Shown: positions 34,608 through 46,640 of the stretch, one piece after another
Layout of the letters: each line of letters begins with the position of its first letter
Numbering within the stretch: position 1 is the stretch's first letter
Source: Actinomucor elegans
Lineage: Eukaryota > Mucoromycota > Mucoromycetes > Mucorales > Mucoraceae
DNA: 64,000 nt
Reading direction: 5' to 3'
NCBI GenBank assembly: GCA_026027325.1
Contig: JAMSLZ010000013.1
Location: 82,501 to 146,500, forward strand
The notes under the pieces: generated by a model
What the model was told of the DNA's origin: nothing
What the model saw: only the letters and a program-made list of their open reading frames with translations
Database searches by the model: none
Translations under genes and position numbers: made by a program

Positions 34608-36604
34608 ATGAGGTTAAGCTTGATCTTTTTTCTTTTAATCTTGTATAATAGACCAACTCTTCAAGAAGTCATTATTGAGGATGCTGATATTGGTTTTGTA
34701 GGCAATTTCGCTGGCATTTCCATATCCAAAAGCCCACATCAGTTCGAAACACTTTCCAGTAACAGTTCATTAATAGGATATACCGATTCTTCCATATACC
34801 AGCACCTGTCTTCATTTAACGGCAACATTACTTGTTCCTGTCAAATCCAAGATGACATATACTTTGGCGGCTACTTTGATACTGTCAATAATACGATTTC
34901 AGCCAATCATATAATCAAATATAATATGCAAGCCAACCTATTCCAACCTTTACTTGGAGGACTCGATGGTCCTGTTTATTCGCTGTATTGCGATACACAA
35001 AGTCTCTATGTCGGAGGCAATTTTTCCAATCATGCAATACAATGGAGTTTCAATACAAATAATTGGACCCAGTTACCATGGAAAGGGTTCAATGGACCCG
35101 TCTATACTATCACCAAAGATCCACGGCGTGGCACAATCCTATTTGGTGGTCGATTTGATGCTACAATGGATGGACAATTTTTTAATACGAATACTAGCCA
35201 ACAAGTACCACTAGATGCGCCTACAGTAAGAAGAAATATGATCTGGTCTATGATGATACTAACAATACATGGGCGCCTATAGTCTATTTCCTCAGGCAAT
35301 GGTGCTCTATCTAAAGAAAACAATCCAAGTAGCATTATATGTCCTGGATCGGCACCTTGGTACTTACAAGATGGTGTTCCTGGATACTGGGATGCCAATT
35401 TTGCTAATCCTATTCAACCTACCGTGTTTCGATTATCCAATACAAAGCAACCGGATAGAGGCACCATCTCTTTCAAGTATGTGTGTGAAACAGCAGGAAT
35501 AATCAGCTAACATTCATTGTATAGCATCCTTGCGCTAGGGTCAAACGAATATTATAGTTTGGCATATATAGACCCTGTTACTCTGCAGACCATTTATTGT
35601 TCAACGGAATGTGTACTATCGAATACGACCGATTACCAAGATTTTACAGTAATAGGAAACAAAACAACATCTAATGGCATACGTATCAATATCAATAGTT
35701 GGTATGGTAGTGGTGGTGGACTAGGTCATGTTCAAATCTTTCAGTCAGGTATAATCAATCCAGTAAGCTGTTTGATATGAAATTTTATGTTTTGCATGTT
35801 ACAGATCTCGCTGTAAACCCATATCTCAGTCCAAATGGCAATAACAGTACCTCTTGTGCTCCATCCGAAACGCAGACTACCATTACAGGCAACTGGGAAC
35901 AAATCTACGTATATGGCTATTATCGCAATGTTTTGGAAGCTCAAGTTACTTTACGTGATTTACCCACATCAAATCTGGCCATTTCTTACCAACCGTAAGA
36001 GAAACGCATTGTTGCCTTCATATTACCTAAACTCATCCTTATTTTGACATTAGAATGATTCCTGCACAGGGACAATACGACATTTATGCGATAACGCCTG
36101 GGTGTGTCGGTAGTTCGAATTGCTTTCAGCGTACAAAGATCCAGTACGATCTCCAGTTATTACCCAATACTCTGTTATCAGTAGTCTCAGATCAAAATAC
36201 ATTCAGTGATCGGCGCACCTTGATCTATAGTGGATTGGTCGCACCTGTATCGGATACATTTAGACCTTCCATCACCCTGCGTCCTGCAGTCAACATCACA
36301 ATGACCGACCCTGAAGGTACTGTTTATATTATGGCGGAGACCTTGGAGTTTGTGAGGAATTCGAGCGCACCTACATTGGTCAGCATTTTAGAATACAATA
36401 CTTCTGCCCCGGTGGTTTACAATACTAATGATAGTTTGCCGAGTGCCTGGAAACCACTGAATCGTAAGAGTACATTGCCAAGAATAAGCTGCTAGTGCTG
36501 ATCATTGTTTTATAAAGAGCAACTTGCTATTGGGTCAACAGTGTATACGATTGATGTAGATGGAGATACATTGTATATTGGAGGAGTGTTTACCAATAAT
36601 AATA

Positions 36605-38315
36605 TAGTCGTTTTCAAAAATTATCTCCCCGAAATTCTTCATTTTTTTAAAAAAAGCCATTGCTCCTTAAAAAAAAAAGACAAAAATCTAACTACTTGAG
36701 TTTCATTAGTATTTTTTTTACCTTAATTGTTTTCATTAATCATATTCAGTTAAAAAAATGCAATCTCCCATTGGAACAACAACAAATGTACATTTATCAA
36801 ATGACGTTTACAAGATTTTGACCCATGTTTATGGTATTCTTTTGAAAACAAAATTTGAAGACAGAAAGTATCGCGACCTTAAAAAACGGGACCTTCTAAT
36901 GAAGGTCTGTGGTGTTTCTGAACATGTCGCAAGAAAGGCCATTCATATGTATAATCACCCTGCGGAAGCTTCCGAATATAAACCTGTTGGTCGACCAAGA
37001 CGTTCTCTTGATCCGGAATATAGTTCTGCCGTAGAAGAAATCATTCTTTATAACAACGAAAGTGGCAAAATCAATACAGTTAAACGGACGATGAAGATGC
37101 TAGAAGACTCTTATAATATTAAGGTTTCATATAATATACTTTTACGGGATATTCATATTTTGGGTTTTAAGTATGAAAAGGGTATTAGAAGAAACATCCT
37201 TCATGATTCATCTACAAACATGCTATACAGAGAACTATATGTTAATCAGCGTTTGGCTAATATTAACGACAAATTCAACCCCAATCAACCTGAATTATTT
37301 CTTGACGAGTCTTACTGTCATATAGATCATTCTACAGGACGTACCTGGGTAAGGCCACGGGGTGTTGTAAACGAAAGCGGAAGAAAGCCGATACTTGTAA
37401 TATTCGCCGCCTTCATTGTCTTCAAAGAGGGTCACAAGCGAAAAGCAGAAATCATCCAAGAAAGTGTGAATGTATGGCCTGTCCAAGATAACAAAAATCT
37501 ATATACTGACTATCATGGACACTTTAATGCTGAGAAGTTCGAGCGTTTGTTTGATACTATCTGTCACGCAATCCAACCCTATGGCTCTTGTATCATTCAT
37601 ATGGACGGCGCATCTTATCACAAACGTCGAATAAATCCAGTACCGACTGCTGCATCAACTAAGAGCGAGATCATCAATTGGTTTTTGCAAAATAATCTTT
37701 TGGTGCCTTCCAGCGATGCAATAGGTAAAGTGCCTACAAAAAAGACACTTTTGCAAGCTATAAAAGATTTGCGAATAAAGCCTCAATTCGCATGCTACAA
37801 TATTTCTACTCTTCATGGGCATAGATTACTATTTACTCCTCCATATCATCCAGAGGTGCAGCCAATCGAGAGGGTATGGGCAATGGTGAAAAATCCGATT
37901 GCCTATAATCCTGATCCTGAGGAGACAGCTTCTACTTTGAGAGAAAAGTTGGTAAGCTCATTAAAAAATGTACCAGAAAAATCGCTTCTCTCTGCTTGGA
38001 AAAAGAGCGTCTTACAGTGCATAACCTATCAAGATGAATTCCATAATGTAGATAATACTGTAGACCTCGATGAAGTTGATGAAGACATAGAAATGGACTC
38101 TAGCTGAGTTTAAATGCGTTTTTTTTTTTCTCGAAATCTTCATTTTTTCATGTTCTTGAAATAAAATAAAGTTGATAATAATGAAGCATTTTTTTTCATC
38201 TCGGAATAAATCGCAGTGATAGTACCATCGATTGACACTAGTTTTTTAAAAAAATATTATATTTTCGTTGAAAAAAGCCAAAAAGTTGCGGGGAGGAATT
38301 TTTTAAAAACAACTC
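36605..38315 (+). mobile_element. IS630/Tc1/mariner-superfamily DNA transposon inserted in rax2
   Basis: 1711 bp with imperfect terminal inverted repeats (left TAGTCGTTTTCAAAAATT; right, reversed, GAGTTGTTTTTAAAAAATT; both continue to CTCCCCG). TA target duplication at 36603-36604 and 38316-38317. The internal transposase frame is intact. The flanks are coding sequence of one exon, which proves a clean insertion. Confidence 0.88.
36758..38107 (+). CDS. DDE transposase (IS630/Tc1/mariner-like, wide D-E spacing)
   Basis: Intronless, 449 residues. N-terminal helix-turn-helix region (KVCGVSEHVARKAIHMYN) followed by GRPRRSLDP, a typical linker after the DNA-binding part. Catalytic residues: D in FLDESYCHID, D in IIHMDGASYHK, and E in PPYHPEVQPIERVW. 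The second D and the E are separated by 87 residues instead of the 34-41 seen in common Tc1/mariner families; the extra segment holds a Lys-rich helix (KKTLLQAIKDLRIKP). The tail is acidic (DLDEVDEDIEMD). No stops or shifts, so it is probably active or recently active. Confidence 0.9.
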   Translation: MQSPIGTTTNVHLSNDVYKILTHVYGILLKTKFEDRKYRDLKKRDLLMKVCGVSEHVARKAIHMYNHPAEASEYKPVGRPRRSLDPEYSSAVEEIILYNNESGKINTVKRTMKMLEDSYNIKVSYNILLRDIHILGFKYEKGIRRNILHDSSTNMLYRELYVNQRLANINDKFNPNQPELFLDESYCHIDHSTGRTWVRPRGVVNESGRKPILVIFAAFIVFKEGHKRKAEIIQESVNVWPVQDNKNLYTDYHGHFNAEKFERLFDTICHAIQPYGSCIIHMDGASYHKRRINPVPTAASTKSEIINWFLQNNLLVPSSDAIGKVPTKKTLLQAIKDLRIKPQFACYNISTLHGHRLLFTPPYHPEVQPIERVWAMVKNPIAYNPDPEETASTLREKLVSSLKNVPEKSLLSAWKKSVLQCITYQDEFHNVDNTVDLDEVDEDIEMDSS

Positions 38316-40829
38316 TAGCAGTAATACAGGCTTAATTCGAAATATTGCATCCTACCATCATTCGACCGGACAATTTGAACCTTTAAATGGAGAGCAATTC
38401 AATGGCAAAGTATTCAAAGTGTTAATCCATAACGCAGGTAGATTGTGGTAGCTTTTTGTGTGTGTGTGTGTGTGAAATAATAACCTATGCTTATGTTTAG
38501 TGTTATACGTTGCTGGTGAGTTTATTGCTACTGCTTCGGGTAACTTTACGTTCAACAACGTCGCTCAATTTGATATAACACAGCGCGTTTGGTCAGGTTT
38601 GGAAAACGTAAGTACAATATTTATCATTGACTGATTTGATATAACGTGTTCAATTGTCATATAGGGGGTGGATGGTCCATCTATGCAACTCTTTATCCAA
38701 AACAATACGCTCACCGTTGCTGGTTCATTCTATCATCGACTCTCGTCATCTTCACAACAATCGTCGCTTGGAAATGCGCTCTATGACATTTCAACGCAAT
38801 CATGGATCGAACGACCTTCGCTGCTGATAGGTGACATTGTTTCCTCTGTAACGGCCGCATCGCCTTACTTGATTGCAGGCTCATTAAGAGGGGCGCAATC
38901 TCACCGTGCCAATGCCATGATACCCAACCACCGTTTTGTTTCATTCGATGATCAGATCATAACTGCCGGTGTGATATGGACCCAAAGCAAGCAATCTTCT
39001 TTAGCTATAGTCGCAGGCTACGCTCCTTCTACTAAAATAACCACGGTTTACATTCAACAATCAAGCGAATGGCGCGCCATAGACACGTTCCAAGGCCAAG
39101 TTTATAGCCTTGCTACACTTGATAACCGACTCTATGTGGGTGGCCATTATACGAATGCCCAATCACCTAGTTTAACCGTGTACGATTTGCTTAGCGGCAC
39201 TAAAGTGGAAGGTATCGGTGGTGTATTCGTAAATGGAGACACTCCTGGCACCGTTTATGTAATCAAGATCCACATTGATGGAAAACAGGTGTTAGTAGGC
39301 GGTCAGTTTTCGCGGATTGGATCTTTGGATTGTTACAGTGTTTGTGTGTTGGACCCTGTAGTACAACAGTGGAGTTCGTTGAGTGAAAGCATGTCCGGCG
39401 CGGTATTTGATATGGCGGTCAATACCAAGCAGGTCACTGTAGTAGGTGAATTGAAAATACAGTCAGAAACAGCCAAAATGGTACATATTGTGGATAATCA
39501 AGTTCGAGTCAACAGCAAGATAGGTGCGATACCTGGCGTACCTGTGACAGTCGTGAACGGAGCAGTGAATACAGATGAAGATGTGTGGCTCCTTGCAGGA
39601 CCTTTGAGGTACAAGTAACTGTATAGATAATGTATTAAAGAAACTGACTTGTCTGCAGTGAAGGTGATGGGTTCTTCGTAGGTTCTTCACGTAATAACGA
39701 CGTATATACCTCTCTGGTGGCTAATTTGGGCACAGACACAGAGATCCATCAATTACTTTTAGTGCCCGTGGTGAATAGTAATAGCAATGAAAACAGATAT
39801 CCAAATGGCACGCAAAACATGCTGTTAGCTGTGGGCCACCTTCATATGGTAGATTATGGCAATGCAAGTGCTGCTCTTTTTGACGGAATTAAATGGCATC
39901 CATATCTATTAACTACTCAGTTGGATGGACAACCAGGTGAAATATACCAAGTGATTCATGCGATGGATTACAACGGTTTACGACCTGCTCGAAGTGAGTA
40001 AAGATTGAATATATGTCATGACCTTTAACCAACTGTAATGATAGATTATATGTCTATAGCGGCTGTTATTTTGATTTCCATTGCTATTTCTACTGGGATC
40101 TTGTTTGTCATGAGCGCTTTGGGACTTTTGTTCATGTATAGACAACACCACAAACAGAGCGTAGGTCCTGAGCCGATGCCAGCATGGTCAGCAAAAAACC
40201 ATCAATTGTTTGATACCCATGGATTATTTGGTGCTGGAGCAGCGATCAATCCGACGGCAATAGCGGGACCTTCTACATCAAGGCAAATGGATCAAGAAAC
40301 TGACCTTGGTATCTCGCCCACTACAACTGTTGTCAATAATGCGCCGCCTATTCTTGCTGCACCCACCACAGATACAGTTGCAAAGCTGTTTGATACTTTG
40401 GTTGCTTTAGCCAAATCCAACCATAGTGACAATGTTAGTGAAGCACAGCCCAAGTTGTTTTTTGCTAAATACGCATTCAAGGCCCAAGAGCATGGTGAAT
40501 TAAGTTTACAAGAAGGCGATACTGTTGTAGTGACAGATACTACAGATAACGTGTGGTGGCTAGGGTACAAAGATGGGGGAGAGGGACAGCCTATCCCAGG
40601 AGTATTCCCTAGTAACTATGTAAGAGAATAACCAGTAATATACTATACCAAAAGTGCGTAACATAAAGCATACTGTCGTCTTAAGATCAGTGTAAATGTA
40701 TTCATCCTTTATTGTTGGGGGAAAAAAAGGCATATCATTCATGATCACAGCAAATAAATGTAAGATATCAACCCAAAGATGACGATAAAAGCGTAGTATT
40801 TTGAAGGTAGATGGAAGTTTGTTAATAGG

Positions 40830-42385
40830 TTATTCCTGCTTGACACGTTTCTTGCCTCTTCCTGTAGTAATGGCTGCACCAGTTCTTTTGCTGGCGGATG
40901 ACCTTCTTGCTGGAGCTCTATACAGTAAAAGAGTTCAATTAATATCATCATCTTAAAGCATTAGAAAAAAAAATCATACTTGGCTTCCTCTTGAGATGAG
41001 GCTTTGTCTGCTTTTGTTTCTTTATGTTGATCTGATGATGAAGTTTTTGCGTTCATTGCCTGTCTCGTAGTTTTGGTTTTTCTAATAAACAAGTTTGTGA
41101 ATTTTCGAGTTTATCAAGTGATAAAGGAACTTACGTGGATGCGCCTCTACCTTTACCCTTGCCTCTGCCTCCGAACCTAGAAACCTTTGGGGCGGCTGTT
41201 TTTGGAGGAGATGATGTGATAGTAGTCTTTTTGGTTCTTTTCTTGCCATTACTATAAATGCGTTATCAGATATTGCTTAAGCAGAAGGAACTTTTAAGAG
41301 TACTCACTCTGTTTTAGTGTCCTCTTGTTCGATTTCATCTTGGGATCGCTTAGTAGACTTCGTTTTAGGCTCCTTCTCATCACTAAAAAAAAAAAGGATA
41401 TTAGTTATCTTTCATTTAAACATCAAGGCAATACATACCTGGATTTCTCATTAGAAGACTCCTCCTCTTTTCCAGAAACTTCTTCTTCGGCAATCTCTTC
41501 TTTATCAGAAGACTTTTCTTCCTCAGAATGCTTTCCTTTGCCAGATCTTTCTTTGTGAGGTCTTTTTTGCTTCTTCTGGCCTTTTCCCTTTTTAGGTTCT
41601 TCTTTATCATCTTCGTCTTCTACTTGTACTTCTTTTTCTTCTTCCTCAAGCTCATCTTCTTCGCTGTATGGATATGCCAAAATGACATGTGTTAATAGAG
41701 AATTCACATTAAAGTACGTGATAATACACTTACTTTGTATCTCCATCAGGATTTACTTCAGTTTCACTAAAAACAATTAGTTTATCAAACTCTTTTTTCT
41801 TTTTGATATATCTGAACCGCTTACTCTTCCTCTTGTTGCAAATATGGCTCTGGTTTTTCTTTTTCAGGAATCTCGCCTTTGTTCCATGCTCTGATCACAC
41901 GTTCTTGATCCTCACTTAAAAGATTTTCAAAGCCTTCAATGCTCTCGGGCTTAGGTAAAGCATTATGCATATTTTTAATGACGGTAGGAGTTGTGCAGGT
42001 CCTAAAAAGCAACACGTCAATGCAAAAAGTAATACTAACAATCAAAGGTTGTATACCAATGACGCCAGGTTACACCATGGGCCCTAAGAACTTCGACCCC
42101 AAGACGCAATTCACCTTTCTATTATGTTATATATAAGAAAGGGAGACTGAGGTAATATGGTTGCATACTTACGCCAATGATACGGTCAGAAGAGGGGCAT
42201 TCTCCTTTGGGACCAGAACAAGAACTTCGATCAGACTAAGGATAAAAAAGTTATTGTTTGTGAGTGGTTGCACAGGAAATTGCCCTGGTACCTTTGCGTA
42301 CTAGTGGGAATAATAGGTTGATCAGCTTTCTGTAGTATTTTTATTATAATAATAATGTATTACTTACTTCAATGATATATGTCAT
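40830..42385 (-). CDS. PARP-type zinc-finger protein with acidic/basic tail
   Basis: Eleven exons: 42385-42368, 42300-42292, 42235-42173, 42118-42057, 42001-41825, 41766-41734, 41663-41439, 41382-41308, 41251-41135, 41081-40980 and 40917-40830 (322 residues), all in phase. The second exon is only 9 nt (codes YAK) and completes the finger start: MTYIIE-YAK-SDRSSCSGPKGECPSSDRI. The finger continues KGELRLGVEVLRAHGVTWRHW and a Cys in TCTT, giving the C-C-H-C zinc site of PARP/ligase-III fingers that bind DNA breaks or nicks. The rest is low-complexity: Glu/Lys-rich, then GGRGKGKGRGAS and a Lys/Arg/Ser tail. There is no catalytic ADP-ribosyl domain. Nuclear DNA-damage or chromatin role inferred. 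Confidence 0.88.
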
Positions 42386-43539
42386 GTTGAAAGAAAAGAA
42401 AAGTATACGGTCAAACAGTGGAGAAGATGATGGTTATATTCATAATAGTGACGCGATTGTTAGGTAAAATAGTTGCATTAAAGCCGTCGCATCTGGCCAA
42501 TAGAAACAAATTGGTGTAATTTGCAAATAGCTGCAAAAATCGGGCTTCATCTATCAAACTAGAAGTAAATTTCAGGCTATTATTGTTAATAGTTTTGATA
42601 AACGATGACGGGTATTTTCGAGCATGACGAATGGGACTTGATCAGATTTTTTAGCAAAAATAGCAGGCATCAATTGACTAACCTAGTTGCAATTCAAGCT
42701 CAAAATTGGTTATTCGAGTATTAATATTAACACAATGAACGGCCTTTGAAAATGCAGGCGACGGCGGAAAAAAATCATTCTTAATAGGGGAGGTTGCTGC
42801 TATAGGCTGTTCTGACACTATCATTTAGTGTATGATATATTGCAAGCTGCGTGATAAAGGATTCTTGGCCTCTCTTTTTAACATGTATAATACAATAAAA
42901 CTCCACGCTTTGATTAATTCTGCTCCTACTTCCCCTTTATTAGCACTTGAGATACCTTAACTGGGGCTAAGCATATGAATTCCGTACAAACTTGATCTAA
43001 ATCTCTAAAAATTTTCAATCGATCAGAGTTTAATGTTGCGTTCGTTTAATAAAATCCATTGAGAACGAATTGTCCCATCGAATTGCCTCTTACTATAGAC
43101 CAAGTTTGATAATTTGATCTAACTTTGTTTTCATTTGGAAATCACACGTCAAAGACAAGAGCCATATTCAAATGTATGCAGAATAATATATGCAGAATAA
43201 TATATGCAGAATAATATATGTAGAATATTTATGACAGAACTGAGCCAAGAGGCCTTTATACTAGCAAATATGCATTCATAAGACGATAACAGCCAAAACC
43301 ATGAATACAAGGTGATGTGAAAGGCACAGGCTACAGACAGCGGTAGAAACCGGCAAATGTAGCGAGCATGACTAGTTAGTAATGACTCAAAACCACAGTA
43401 AGACTAACTACAGTACGACTGCGCCACTAAAACATGGGATCCTGACGTTCGGTCCGATGGTGATGCAAATTGGTATCACAACAAGTCAGAAAAGTAAAAT
43501 TAATAAGCAGATATAAAGCAAAAAGGTTTGTTTATTTTT
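42386..43539. other. 1.15-kb intergenic stretch
   Basis: No gene is supported. It includes a 14-bp tandem repeat (unit atatgcagaataat, about 3.5 copies, 43173-43229). It is upstream of both flanking genes and so should contain two promoters. Confidence 0.5.
43173..43229. repeat. 14-bp tandem repeat, about 3.5 copies
   Basis: Unit atatgcagaataat, with the last copy diverged (atatgtagaatatt). Confidence 0.8.
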
Positions 43540-45106
43540 ATGCGCTCTTTAACCGCAATCATGCTAGCTTTAGGACAAACTATTTCACTTATCATACCCT
43601 TAATATCCTATATTGTTTATCAATCGGCCACCAAGCCACCTTTCATGAGCACATCTTGCGCCTTGACTGGCTTCATTGACTGTCCTGGCTCTATTCCCAT
43701 TCATGGTTATGCTAACGATGAATACAAAGAAGCTTATGATATGTTTATAAATAACTTCAAGAATGGTCAAGATATCGGCGCTGCGATGGCAGTATACGTA
43801 GATGGCCAAAAAGTTATCGATGTCCAAGGCGGATGGCAAGATAAAGAAAAGAAAATCGAGTACACTAAAGATACTCTACAGATGGTTTTCTCTAGTACCA
43901 AGACTTTAGTAAGTCTTTTTTCTTTTTACTCCAGGAAAGGAAAATTAAACTGATATCTCTTGTTGTCGTAGAGCGCTATTGTGAATGCTCAATTAGTGGA
44001 TCAAGGCCTGCTTTCTTTTGAAGAAAAGATCTCGACGTATTGGCCCGAATTTGCTCAGGGCAACAAAGAGAACGTTACCTTGATGGACCTGGTAAGTTAA
44101 CTTGTCTATATTGTAATTGATGCTCATATCACTTAAAAAGATGCGTCACACATCTGGAGTCGGCGCTTTAGATAATCCACTTTCTTATGAAAATATCACC
44201 AATCCAGCTGTCTTTTCTGATATTCTTGCACGCCAACCTCACAATTTTGATGGAGTCCCCAAGCACTGCTATCACGCTATCACGCAGGGTTGGTATCAGA
44301 ACGAAATCATCCGCCGTGTCGATCCTTTACATCGCACCATTGATGACTTTGTGCAAGAATACAATAAAAAATACAACATTGAATGGTATCTGAAACCTGA
44401 TGCCACGCCCGGACTTGATCTCAAGCGTATTGCGCATTTTTATGAAAAATCAACACTCCAACAATTCCTGCCTCTTATCCTAGCTTACATTGATCCTCGT
44501 GTAGATAGCACTTGGGTTAAAAACCTATTTGACAAAGACAGCCTGTTTACGCGTACAATTGTGTATCCAAACGTGGGTCAACCACGAGGCGTGATGAACA
44601 ACCGAGATCCTAAGCATAGAGCAATTGAAGGACCTTCTTATTCTGGCCATACCAATGCTAATTCAGTAAGTCAAATGCAAGTATAAAGTGATTTAGAGGC
44701 TCATGAGGTATTGTATTAGATTGCCAAACTTGCGGCAATGATGGCCAATGAAGGTCAATCTATTGTACCTGGTGAACCCAACTTGTTTTCCAAAGAAACG
44801 TTTGAGGATATGATGACTTTTATTGCCAACGAAACCGACGTCTTATTTCCTCATCTACCCATTATCAATCTCAAAGGTGGACTCTTGAAGTTTGTGGAGT
44901 CACTTGGTTCAAAGGACGTGGAGTTTGTGGGAGGTTCTGGTGCAGGTGGATCTGTGTTTGTGTTCAACCAAAAATATAAAATTGGTTTTGGATACATGAC
45001 CAATAGTTACTCGGGAGGAGCTGGCCCTGATGCTAGAACAATCCCAATTATAAATTCGATAGCTGAACAGGTCAGAAAACAAAAGGAAGGGGAAAAGGTG
45101 AATTAG
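43540..45106 (+). CDS. beta-lactamase-like serine hydrolase, paralogue 1
   Basis: Exons 43540-43908, 43972-44091, 44141-44665 and 44720-45106 (466 residues). N-terminal hydrophobic anchor (ISLIIPLISYIVYQ), then a class C beta-lactamase/esterase fold: catalytic S118-x-x-K121 in MVFSSTKTL, the candidate Tyr motif YHA in KHCYHAITQG, RHTSGVG, and the third-box region GGSGAGGS. Such fungal proteins (LACTB/AmpC/EstB group) are mostly esterases or peptidases, not antibiotic-resistance enzymes. Same four-exon layout as the minus-strand paralogue at 54.6-56.2 kb. An in-frame ATG 12 bp upstream (43528) is an alternative start. Confidence 0.93.
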
Positions 45107-45659
45107 AAAAAAGCAGAATAAAACGAAAGTGTATTTATTTATTGGCAAACATTTCATAAGTTAAGCCGAGTGGATCGCTATTGAAAAGTAATTCTTTTTT
45201 TTAATGAAGGACATTCTGGTAAACATCTTGTTTTCATTTAATAATACAATCATTTCTAGATCTTTTGGCTGATCTCAGTCTCCGTATTCAAAATGAATTG
45301 CTGCATCGTGTTACAATTTTAAATCAACATTGATGCTCTTGAATAATATATCCAATAAATCGAACCAAAGAAATATACGGTATACCTTACAGGCTTTTGA
45401 AATATACGCTCAAGGAACTGCCATCGTTCGAGTATGTTTTTTCTCTGTTCTAGATAATCTAAGATAACCACTATTATAGTGTATTCCTTACATCGCTCTG
45501 CAAATATATCTCGCTCTAACACATCGGACTGGTTCTTTGTGATAGATATCAACCAGGTATACATGCTTCATTATGCGATTCAATTGAAAGTCGTATGTTT
45601 TATTTATGAGTATATCTAATAAACAAATGGGATATGTTTAACATACGATGATAAGAATA
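45107..45659. other. intergenic, no gene seen
   Basis: Tail-to-tail spacer between the hydrolase and the zinc-ribbon gene. Short frames only. Confidence 0.5.
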
Positions 45660-46640
45660 CTAATGCGAAACTCTATCACAGACTTCTCCTGCCTCAACGC
45701 AAGCCTGTATAGCACCAGCACAACGTTTAATCGACTGGAAAAGTTTTGCAAGTTCGACTGGATCATGGCAAGTCTTGACTTTCTCTGCTAATTCATTCAT
45801 TTTACTAGAGAGCGTTGACACAACAAAGTTTGGTGAAAAACTAGCTGCTTCATCTGATAATTGAACGTGCGCTGGCTGGCCTACTTTTTGCCTTTTACGT
45901 TCTTCTTGTACAGGTGATACAATAGGTGAATGGACTGGCTTCGATTCGCTTTCTGTAGATTGAGTTTTAGGTTGTTCCTTTGGTTGTTCCTTGGGCTGCT
46001 GTTTAGGTAGTTTGGATGCTTCTTCTTCTGTCAATATGATGTTTTCGCAGATAACGCAATACATTTGCTTTGTATCTGGATTGCGTACCAAAGGCACCTA
46101 TTAAAAAAAAAGTTTAGTGATTAATACAAAAAGATAGGTTGGTAGCATCTGCTTACAGCATAGCAAGACTCGTTAGGACAATGTTCATTCAATAATGCCC
46201 AACGCTGTAACATTTTCTGCCCAATTAATTGAGATGCTTTTGATGACTGTTCACGACGTTCTCGGCGAATACGTAGTTCTTCATCGCCATTATCGACAAG
46301 ATTAAACACTGGCTCGGGCTGTTTTGGTTTCGGCAAAGCTTCTTGCTCGGCTTCTTTTGTCACAGGCTTTGACTGGTAATTGTGGGCTGCTCCAGCGTTT
46401 GGAAGTGTGTCATGTTGTGTGCAGAATGAAAGAGATCCATCTTTAGACTTCATTAGAGGAAAAGAACATGCATCTACTTTACAAATCTCATCTGTCATGA
46501 TCTACTTAGTCAAAAAAAAAAGTGTAATTAGAATACCATTCTATCAAGAAAAAAAGATTGCAAGTCATTACCCAACCCTGAAGTAGATATGTACTAAGTA
46601 AATCACCGGCTTCTTGTTTACTTCTTAAAGCCTTTAACAT
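45660..46640 (-). CDS. ZNRD2/SSSCA1-like zinc-ribbon protein (autoantigen p27 family)
   Basis: Exons 46640-46572, 46501-46157 and 46097-45660 (283 residues). Two copies of the family repeat: SKQEAGDLLSTYLLQGWIM...C...C...PLMKSKDGSLSFCTQH (residues 1-50) and ASQLIGQKMLQRWALLNEHCPNESCYAVPLVRNPDTKQMYCVIC (about 100-150). Each has a leading helix and two Cys pairs that bind zinc. The C-terminal third is Pro/Glu/Lys-rich (a repeated PKEQ motif), then a helical region ending CDRVSH. Human ZNRD2 is a small cytosolic protein linked to mitosis and centromere antigens; the function here is unknown. The start ATG lies just after an acceptor-like ttgcag, so an upstream exon is not excluded. Confidence 0.9.

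Larger units (their letters stand above)
34608..40631 (+). pseudogene. rax2: Rax2-like polarity protein with C-terminal SH3, split by a transposon
   Basis: Exons 34608-35225, 35283-35476, 35525-35748, 35805-35994, 36054-36463, 36518-36604 joined across the insertion to 38318-38437, then 38501-38607, 38665-39608, 39659-39993 and 40045-40631; about 1270 residues. Signal peptide, then repeated kelch/propeller-like strands (DDIYFGGYFDTVNN, QSLYVGGNFSN, NRLYVGGHYTNA), many N-glycosylation sites, one membrane helix (AAVILISIAISTGILFVMSA), and a cytosolic SH3 domain (KYAFKAQEHGELSLQEGD...FPSNYV). Rax2 marks growth sites and cell poles in fungi. A 1.7-kb DNA transposon interrupts exon 6; the remaining frame would stop soon inside it, removing the second half, the TM and the SH3. 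Removing the element and one TA restores the frame, so the break is recent. Confidence 0.93.

Noticed and set aside
35226..35282. Protein-like VYDDTNNTWAPIVYF in Rax2
   Set aside because: Lies in an intron with a perfect tactaac branch site; splicing to SISSGNG matches the Rax2 pattern.
42292..42329. 38-nt second exon (KADQPIIPTSTQ) in the PARP-finger gene
   Set aside because: Leaves the wrong phase for the next exon; the 9-nt exon within it fits phase and family consensus.
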